Positions 56,782 through 64,000 of a stretch of 64,000 nucleotides of DNA are shown piece by piece (positions within the stretch are counted from its first letter, which is position 1; each line of letters opens with the position of its first letter). The notes under the pieces were generated by a model, which saw only the letters and a program-made list of their open reading frames with translations, made no database searches and had not been told where the DNA came from. The stretch is from Takakia lepidozioides (Eukaryota > Streptophyta > Takakiopsida > Takakiales > Takakiaceae), in contig CM060731.1 in assembly GCA_030704615.1 (NCBI GenBank), positions 56,400,756-56,464,755 on the forward strand. The letters are read 5' to 3'. The position numbers and the translations under genes are program-made.

Positions 56782-57978
56782 CTACCTATGTGTTGTATCC
56801 CGCTGCAATAGAGTATCGACCTCGTTGAAACTCAGAGTGGCCTGGTGAACGAAGTTGTCACGTTTCGGATCGCAAACCATCATCTTCAAAAATATGAAAT
56901 ACAAATGTTTGCAGGGTATGAATTTACCTCTCTTGCCCAAACTGGTTGATAGCATATTCACAAAATCAGGACATGTGCAATTGGGGAAATTGGAAACCGT
57001 GATGTCGTAGGCCCTGTCATGAACAGCAGATGTCGAAGTGATCATTGTGTACACCCGACCATATCCTGGATCGGGCACTTCCGTGGTGCTTGCAACACGA
57101 GCTTGGAGCATTCTTGCGGACTCCACTTTGCCGAAGTGTTCAGCGGTTGGAAGGAAACACCGAACCAGCTTTCCATCTCGTTTGGTTGGCCACAAGTGAG
57201 GATTTGCCGGAGGGACCCGAGAGGATGCAGAAGTAGAAGCACATGCATGCAGTTGGGGTTGTCTCGCAAAGAAAAAGCCTGTCTCCTTCAGCATTGCAAT
57301 CTCCTGACTCGTGAGATGTGTTCCCACCTTGACGGGCCAAACGGTTGGAGAAGCTGGCTTCATCACCACGGAAGGACGCACAGTTCCATGCACACATCTA
57401 CTACAATCGTCTGCGCAGAACCAAAACTTGTGGTTTTTGGCTTCTGGTTGGCTTTATGGATACATCATACCCGTGAAAGTCGGAGTAGGAGTCCAGGGTG
57501 AAGTGCACTTTTCGAAATTAGTTGCCCTGATCGCTGTACATTTCACACGAGACCCTGCACTTGTGCGTTCTATGTGCCAAACGTGGTCGGGGCATGTGGA
57601 TTCCAGTACATCAAGGGGGTAGTTTCTCTCCTGCATCATTTCAGTGGCATTGTTTGATGCTGGAGCCTGCCGTCGTGTCGGAGGCTCCTCCAGAATGGAG
57701 GTTCCGGACATCGATTTGTCATGCAGGGGAACATGAGGCTTCGAGAAGTTATCACGGTCTGCCCTGTGCGAATCGGAATCCGAGCCAGGTGGGGTGTTCA
57801 ATTTCCTCTTACTTGAGCCGAATCTCTCCTCCCCTTCAAGATGTGGAATTCTAAAAACAAGTGGCGTTCCATGGGCATACAACAAAAAAAACAATAAACA
57901 ATAAAAACAGAAGTGATGATCGGCGGCACCGACAGAAGTGATGGTCGGCACCGACCATCGCATCCACCCCAATGCCAA
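56782..57978 (-). pseudogene. MULE-D transposase remnant (linker and SWIM domain)
   Basis: An exon ending at about 57470 (EGEERFGSSKRKLNTPPGSD, VWHIERTSAGSRVKCTAIRA) and a frame from 57393 to the stop at 56782: LTSQEIAMLKETGFFFARQP, then GYGRVYTMITSTSAVHDRAY and SWIM (CTCPDF, then PCKHLYFIFLK). MULE-A has the same layout (GLGRVYRMATAGLAVRDDVY, CNCTDF, PCKHLYYIYLK). The DDE core is missing. The frame changes near 57400-57470. Confidence 0.8.
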
Positions 57979-58785
57979 ATGTCAAAAGCCACCTTAAATT
58001 TATTTAAAAATAAATAAAAAATCGAAAAGTGATGATCGGTGGCACCGACAGAAGTGATTGTCGGCACCGACCATCACATCCACCCAAATGCCGAATGTCA
58101 AAAGCCAAAAAAAAAAAAAAAAAACAAAAAACAACAACATGGAGAGTGGTGATCGGTAACTGAAGTGATGGTCGGCACTGATCATCACATCCACCCAAAT
58201 GCCGAATGTGAAAAAAAAAAAAAACCGAAAGTGATGATCGGCGGCACCGACAGAAGTGATTGTCGGCACCGACCATCGCATCCACCCAAATGCCGAATGT
58301 CAAAAAAATATAAAAATATAAATAAATAAATAAATATAAATATAAATATAAATATATATGATCGGCGGCACTGGCTGAAGTGATGGTCGGCACCGACCAT
58401 CGCATCCGCCCAAATGCCGAATGTCAAAAAACCAATTTAAATTTAAAGTTAAAATTAAATAAGAAAAAACAAAAAAACAAAAAAAAACAAAACAAAACAG
58501 AAAGTGATGATTAGCGGCACCGATAGAAGTGATGGTCGGTGCTGACCATCACATCCACTCAAATGCCGAATGTCCCCAAAAAAGAAAACAAAAAAACAAA
58601 AAAATAAACGGAGAGTGATGATCGGCGGCACCGACAGATGTGATGGTCGGCACCCAAATGCTGAATGAAAGAAAATTATTTAAGAAAAAAAAAAAAAAAA
58701 AAGATGGGCGGCACCGACAGAAGTGATGGCCGGCACTGATCATCACATCCACCCAAATGCCGAATGTCAAATGCAAAAAAAAAAA
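57905..58785. repeat. Hairpin-rich tandem array in MULE-D
   Basis: About eight copies of GATCGGCGGCACCGACAGAA, GTGATGGTCGGCACCGACCA, TC(G/A)CATCCACCCAAATGCCG, AATGTCAAA, each followed by an A-rich stretch of 10-70 bases. GGTCGGCACCGACC in each unit forms a 6-bp-stem hairpin. Long frames here are repeat artefacts. Confidence 0.85.
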
Positions 58786-60062
58786 AAAAAAAACAGTCTA
58801 CGGCTACCAATTCTGCGGCTATAGGCCCCTTTCTCCCTGTTCTGTCCGCGGTCATAGGTACGCCCGTGGAAATGACATGGCGAGGCGTGACGTGGCGTCA
58901 ACCACGCTGGCGAAGACTGCTGACGTGGCGTTGGACCCTTGAGCCAATGTGGCGAAAACCGGTGACGTGGCGTGAGCTTGGCCGCGCTCACGCGCTCACA
59001 GGCTCATGCGGCCAGGCTCACGCAGAGGCATCCCCCAACAGACTGGATGGTCAGATTGACCATTACCTCCTCTACTTCTTCATCGTCATCTTCATTTTCA
59101 AAGTTGTTCAACCAGTTCTGTTCCGCTTGTCGGATGAATGTGCGTAGCAGACCTGACTAGGCAACTCTGTAGAAATAACGAAAGAAGTCTGGATCCCCAA
59201 TTGGTGGGCACTCTGGTGGGAAAAGCCCAAAGTCAACGAGGCGCAATGTGCCAGGGCAGACTGGCCCTTCAGTGCTCTGTTGAGTTTTTGGTTTTGACCC
59301 TAAACCTTTGGCATGGGTCGCGATATTTGTGTGAGTCTGCTGCCCAGTCTAGTCAGGCAAGTCAATGTCCACTGGACTTGTCACCCTTTCCAGGCCTTCG
59401 AAGTCATCATTTCGGATAATGGTTTGCCCGCCCTGAGCAGATTCACTTTCAGTATCAGTACTGATGGTGTGGGTTTGCCGCCCAGGACGGGGTTCAGTCT
59501 GTTGCGTGGATTTTGCCCTTGCCTCGCGAGCAGACCTTGCAGCCTTCTCTTTTTTTTGCCTCTCCTTTTTTTGGGCCCCATCACTCAGTTTACGTTTTCT
59601 GGCAGCGTCCGGCGTTCCCTGCACTTGCAAATCCTCCCTTGACGGGCCACCAGAATGGACGCCATACCGTGCGCGCACTTCGTCTAATTCCAAAGTGCGG
59701 GGGTCAAGCACTGATCCGCACATGCGCATTGTGGCCTCTTTGACGATCGACATTTCTTTCAGTATCGGCCAAGGCTTGAAATCGCGTGGAATCGTTGCAA
59801 CAGTCTCCTTGCAACCCGTGTCAACACAATGTAGATTTAGTTGGATTTTGTCCTTGATAACCTTTTCACAGAAGGGACAGAAGAGCTTGTCCTTCTGCCA
59901 GTTCGAGTTTTTGGGCTTTCGGGCGCGGAGGTCTACAAATGCTGCCACTATTTTATGATCAAACTCCTCTGGTGAGTACCAGTACCTTCGCTCCTTCCTC
60001 AGTTTGGTTTGGTGCACAAAATCCACCCAGTCCGCTCCACCCTTTTCACAAGCATCCTCCAT

Positions 60063-62075
60063 CGCTGCAGAATGAAACGAGGGTGCAAGGACAATGATGT
60101 GGGATGCTGCTGACTGATTCTTTCTCGATGGCTTCGGCCTTCACGGTGGTTGTTTCGTGAGCTTGCTGCTCAGTGCAGTGTGTAGTGCGGAGGTTTTAAT
60201 TTTTGAATCTCCTAAGAAAGTCTCACTTCCAAAACGAAAACTAAACAGACAAAAGTCCTATGAAAAGACTCACCCTAAGCAAGAAGATGACACAGAATGG
60301 AATGGAAACATCGTAGCAAGTGAGAACCTCACCGAGCCAATGAACTTCGAGTTGTTATGAAGGCGAGCGTGTTTGCGACGCTTCGCGGCTCACCGCGACT
60401 CTCCACACCTGGGGAAGAACGGCCGTCTTTCGTTACGGTGATGGAAACGCAAAGAAGAAAACGAAACATGCGAAGAAACATGCGCAAAGAGAATGGAGTC
60501 GACACAGGGAACATGAGAAGAAAGTAGAAGTAGAAGAGAGAAAGCGGGCATGGCACTGCCAACGTGGCGCGATTTTACAGGCGCCAACTATCCGCCGTCA
60601 TCGCATTGAATACGTCCACCGAACAAACGCATCGTACTAAATTCATCCATGGTCCTCGCACGTGCAGCAGACTCATTTCCCATCGGGCCGAGAGTCCACC
60701 GGACCGCCAGTCCAGCGGACTGTTCGCTTTGCTGAGGTGAAGCGGCTTCATATTGGAGGCACTTCCCTGCCAGCGGACACACTGCAAAGAGACTGACAGC
60801 AAAACAGACTGACAAAGTACCAGGCGAACAGACTGATATCCATCGGGGAACGATTGTCGAGCACACCTCCAGTTCAGCAGACTGGTTTGCAAAGAAGCGG
60901 GCGGAATGAAGACAAAAGAGAGTAAGGGGAGAACATGAAAGTTGAACACACCCATTGCGAACAGACTCGCAACACAACAGACTGATGCATGCACAGTCCA
61001 ACAGACTGATATCCATAGAGGAGAACTGTCCAGCAGACGGACGTTTCGCCATACTGGCGGGAGAACAAGCCAAAAGACTGACCGGAGGGAAAATAAGAAG
61101 TCGAACAGACTTAGTGCAACAGACTTCCGACACAACAGACTAACAAATTCACAAGTGCGACAGACTGATATCCCAACAGACGGACTTCCAGCAGACCGCC
61201 TCCAAACTGATTGTTATGCACGCGATAAGGGGAATATCCGGAGCACTGACGGGCCAGCGGACCCACTGTGAACAGACTCGCGGCACAACGGACCTCAAAC
61301 ATCCACGCGCATTTGCAGATGCAATTGTCTCAGCCTGGTCCGTCTCCTGGCAAATGCGACAATGTACCGATTCTGCACCTACTCCCGTCATGGCTCAGAC
61401 ATCTGCATTCAGCAGGTGCGTGTGGATGTTTGAGGACCTTAGGACTGGATGGTGTTCCGTGACGACTCAAATTGCTTTTTTGTGCTGCCATCCCTTATAT
61501 AATACCATGTAGATCCATCACAAAACTGGGTTTCTTCAGATTCTCCACCCTTTTCCACAACTTATGCACGACGGATGCAAGCCGCTATACTTGGTCACAT
61601 AAACAGTCCCATCGTCCGATACGCAATCTGCAATACACGCCCCCATGTGCATACGATTCCGCCATTTTCGCGCCCATGGTACCCACGGGTTCCTTTAACG
61701 AACTAAACTTGTGAAGGCTCTCATGAGGGATGCAGTACGAAGGGGCTAAACGTATCATGACGGATCACAAGCAGAGGACGTTATCGAGGACAGATGTCCG
61801 CATTTTCCATATTTATGACATAGAACCAAACCATAAAACGAAGGTTCCCGAAAGTACAACAAGAAGGCAAAAATAATGGAAGCATATGCACGATGGTGGC
61901 TGTAGTGCCGAGACAGTCCTCTCATGTTCAAGCACACGCTTCATCATCATCATGAACATCGCGTGCAAAAGAGGAATAGTCGCGTGCATGGAAACGCCTA
62001 CCGCAACATCGGACAACAAACAGCCGTCAAAAGAGAGCGGTCGGGATTTGGTGGCAAGATCATTGTCATTTTCGC
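60063..62075. other. Upstream region of the MULE-C ULP-type gene
   Basis: Counterpart of 29751-31723 in MULE-B: minus-strand 5' region with the conserved GCATATGCTTCCA / TTCTTGTTGTACTTTC segment near 61860-61895 and CAGACTG repeats at 60660-61260. No protein is recognised. Confidence 0.5.
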
Positions 62076-62352
62076 AGCCCTAAAAATGGAGGGCTCGGAT
62101 GGGTTATGGTAATGGACGGTGGAGATCCTGCGCCGTCAGCGGACTGGATGGCAGGGGACTGGCCAGTGGACTGGCGGACAGACTGGCGGACTGGCAGACT
62201 GGAGGGCAGCGGACGGGGGCGCGGCTGGGCGACTGCGCGCAGCGGCGGGGGGGGGGGGGGGGCGGGTAGGGGAAGCCGGGCGTCCGTGCCCGGGGCCCAC
62301 CGGCCACATCGCACGTGCCCATTGAAGACCCTATTATCTTGAAATGAGAGGC
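62076..62352 (-). repeat. MULE-C right terminal inverted repeat
   Basis: Inverted match to 46669-47037, with the inner hairpin (AGCCCTAAAAATGGAGGGCT) at 62076-62095 and a run of 14 or more G residues near 62249. Confidence 0.88.
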
Positions 62353-62361
62353 ATGCAAAGA
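62353..62361. repeat. Target-site duplication of MULE-C, right copy
   Basis: ATGCAAAGA, identical to 46660-46668. Confidence 0.92.
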
Positions 62362-62469
62362 CTGAATTTTGCAACATAATAATTAATTTCTCTGTGAAAT
62401 CAACTGAAATCTTCTAAATTCAATACATATTAATGATTTAGTGGTTATTATTTATTATTTATACCCAGG

Positions 62470-62685
62470 TTGATAACTGGTTGGTATCAGATTGGAATAC
62501 CCATCGTATTGATACCCGTCTGAACATCGAAAATCATACTACTATTGAGAACCGGCGGGTATTAAAAGTAAGGGAATCTTTCAATACTATGGAACCGGCT
62601 GGTATTGCAAATTAATTTCTTTTCAATACCCAGACCCCGCTGGTATTAGAAAAAGTAATACCCGCCCAACACTGGTCCTAACGCC
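62470..62685 (-). repeat. GGTATTG-type dispersed repeat, inverted relative to 25.5 kb
   Basis: Contains ACCGGCTGGTATTG, AATACTATGG and CCCAACACTGGT, related to the 25545-25965 block (GTGTTGGACTGGTATA, ACCCGGCTGGTATTG, AATACTATGG). Coding capacity none; class unknown. Confidence 0.6.
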
Positions 62686-64000
62686 GTATGACGTTCTTGG
62701 TAGATCCAGTGTATCCCTGCCCTCCTATCATCTGTTTAAATTTATTGTCTTCTCCGACTTCCATAGACTCGCCAAATAATCTGTTACGTCAGGCTCATCT
62801 TTCCATGTCTGTTCAACATTCTTGTAATTTCACTTCATTTGATCAAATTGAGCTTTTAATCTTAGACCCATTCAAGCTCCCTCCACCTCCGACTCCATTT
62901 GCGCTACTTGTAACTGCAAGATCAACGAGAGACACTTGGAACGGCTCATACATTTGTGGAGAACGTGTCCAATTCTCCCGGCTTCTCATATGGTCCATAG
63001 TTCAGACCCTTGGTATGCCTCATGGCTCATACCAAAGGGAGTTTTGAAGGTCCTACAGCCAGCATTCAGGCTTCCTTCAGAAAAAAAACCACGAAGATGC
63101 TGAGTTTGCATGTTAATATGCATGGTTACTCAACATGGCCTGGGTTGGCCTGTGCAGCAATGTCATCTGATGTCTCTTTAATATAAGGCTCAGTTGCTGG
63201 GCCATGGGTCCAATCACTGGAGTGGAAAAGGCAAAGAGTGTTTTTGAAAACTACAATCACCTGCTACCAGTATCACCACACTGCAGTTGCAATGATGCCA
63301 GCACGAGCTTCAAGTGTTCTTATGAAATTGGCTACTATGGATGAGTGAGCTGGAGTCTTGCATGGAAATCGCCTGTTTCTCGCATCCCACCATAAACAGA
63401 GCTTGTTTCCTCATTGCGAGCAAGTGGAGCTGCACATTGACCGAACTTGTAGAGGGAATTGCTCATTGTGTTGCTTGGCCAGATAACAATGTAAACTAGG
63501 TAGTGTACAAGAAATAGCTTGGTACCTGATTTCCAGTTTACTCAAAAACAAGAATCATAACACAGTACCCTAAGAAAGCACAATAGCAGAGAAGTTACAG
63601 CCAAATAGATCTGCTTCTATCCATAGTATCCACCCCTGAATATGTCAACAAGGCATGACCACTACCCTCACCATAATTCTTTCATTCGAGAAATCTGGAA
63701 ACACCGATCCTCTAACGAAATCCATCAAGTCTGTTAAAAAGAGAACTGTAAGAAGACACATTGTGTAGATCAACAATTGGAGGTACCAAAGCAGCAGAAG
63801 ATCAGTGGAAGTTTACTCCAAACTGCTCAAGTGGCCGGGAATATGGTATCCTGCTCACTGAGTGTCGTGTTATGTCCATCCGGTCAGTTACACTTAGGTT
63901 TCTACACCGACCAACCCCTAGAGTCCCAAGCTCTTCCTTATTACATTGATAGGACATGGTATGGTTACTAATCTCCCAAGACAGCTCCCGTAGTGTGAAA
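62686..64000. other. Host flank, no supported gene
   Basis: One frame of 119 codons (62688-63047) has ordinary composition but no recognised domain and no splice support. Otherwise AT-rich intergenic-looking sequence. Confidence 0.45.

Larger units (their letters stand above)
56178..59025. mobile_element. MULE-D: nested fragment related to MULE-A, inside MULE-C
   Basis: Present in the first large intron of the MULE-C ULP-type gene and absent from the matching place in MULE-B (about 32560-33084). The ends look inverted: left GCGTGAGCCTTGCGCGTGAG, right (minus strand) GCGTGAGCCTGGCCGC. Subterminal GACGTGGCG(T)GAG motifs occur at both ends. It holds only the C-terminal transposase region plus a hairpin array. 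No convincing target duplication was found, so the borders are approximate and it could be a deletion derivative. Confidence 0.6.
52693..60062 (-). pseudogene. MULE-C ULP-type cargo gene, N-terminal and middle exons
   Basis: First exon 60062-59349: CPFCEKVIKDKIQLNLHCVD then TGC (zinc-finger-like), ARKRKLSDGAQKKERQKKEK. MULE-D sits in the next intron. Then about 55890-55690 (AWRIPSNDAL, VDCVREYILLKYPG), about 55660-54870 (RRWSFVPFHYSMEFSIEEAN, LILMDDPRPEDLRHMPLAHP), about 54825-54690 (VMWCGTPTEDRIGAIAYLDG), 54567-54094 (QQT-rich), 54063-53404 (RIIDLTEESKE, a SUMO-interacting-motif-like core), and 53154-52693 (basic, KKRTIVDHAEE, SGVFMNK). It matches MULE-B exon for exon and has fewer breaks; stops remain near 55619 and 54091. 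Confidence 0.78.
46669..62352. mobile_element. MULE-C: 15.7-kb Mutator-like element with ULP/SENP-type cargo and nested MULE-D
   Basis: A perfect 9-bp target duplication and inverted ends starting GCCTCTCATTT(T/C)AAGATAAT. The gene set is the same as MULE-B but in opposite orientation: transposase plus strand (47184-50500), ULP-type gene minus strand (51450-60062), again convergent. Its two ends match each other better than those of MULE-B (AAGATAATAGGGTCTTCAAT against ACAATAATTGGGACGTTATG), so B and C are separate subfamilies, not copies made together. Extra length comes mainly from MULE-D in an intron. Confidence 0.92.

Noticed and set aside
57798-58776. Frames encoding Phe/Leu-rich hydrophobic peptides on the minus strand
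   Set aside because: They arise from A-rich spacers and hairpin units read on the opposite strand, not membrane proteins.
56178-59025. Target-site duplication for MULE-D
   Set aside because: The best candidates (GACGCAATG against GAGGCATCC) differ at several positions, so none is claimed.
3098-62352. One giant composite element spanning MULE-A, B and C
   Set aside because: Each has its own ends and its own exact target duplication, with an intact host gene between A and B.

Overview
The window looks like nuclear DNA of a land plant, most likely a seed-free vascular plant (fern or lycophyte). The grounds are a plant MBD4-like DNA glycosylase gene with GT-AG introns, the E-domain end of a plant pentatricopeptide (PPR) protein, two plant-type L1 LINEs with gag-like and endonuclease/RT ORFs, and several very large Mutator-like elements (MULEs). 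I see no bacterial operon, rRNA, canonical tRNA or CRISPR array. The organism call is inference.

Layout. 1-16.5 kb: an L1-type LINE on the minus strand is split by MULE-A (3098-15820), with an exact 10-bp target-site duplication (CCGAGCAAAC). MULE-A carries a SWIM-type transposase pseudogene leftward and a divergent, intron-rich cargo gene rightward. The cargo reads as a ParB/Srx-fold-like domain followed by a circularly permuted DNA-methyltransferase-like domain. 16.5-20.8 kb: host DNA with nothing convincing. 20.8-21.2 kb: PPR pseudogene fragment. 21.2-24.8 kb: the one apparently intact host gene, MBD4-like, with an N-terminal internal duplication. 25.4-26.1 kb: short repeats.

26.1-46.6 kb: a second L1-type LINE on the minus strand, cut by MULE-B (29423-42692, TSD GATGGACAAA) and by a 1-kb hAT-like element (44259-45255, TSD TGGCACTG). 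46.7-62.35 kb: MULE-C (TSD ATGCAAAGA), inserted just beyond the 5' side of that LINE. MULE-B and MULE-C are related, lie in opposite orientation, and each has a transposase gene and a convergent gene ending in a ULP/SENP-type (C48) cysteine-protease domain, the arrangement known from Kaonashi-type MULEs. MULE-C also contains a nested 2.8-kb fragment (MULE-D) related to the MULE-A transposase, with a hairpin-rich array. 62.4-64 kb: host DNA with one short repeat.

Most element genes are decayed by in-frame stops and frameshifts, but catalytic motifs remain readable. The features most worth a second look are the ParB-like/methyltransferase-like cargo of MULE-A, the repeated QQT-encoding nonamer that fills MULE-B and MULE-C, and the palindromic GGCGCC arrays of MULE-A.
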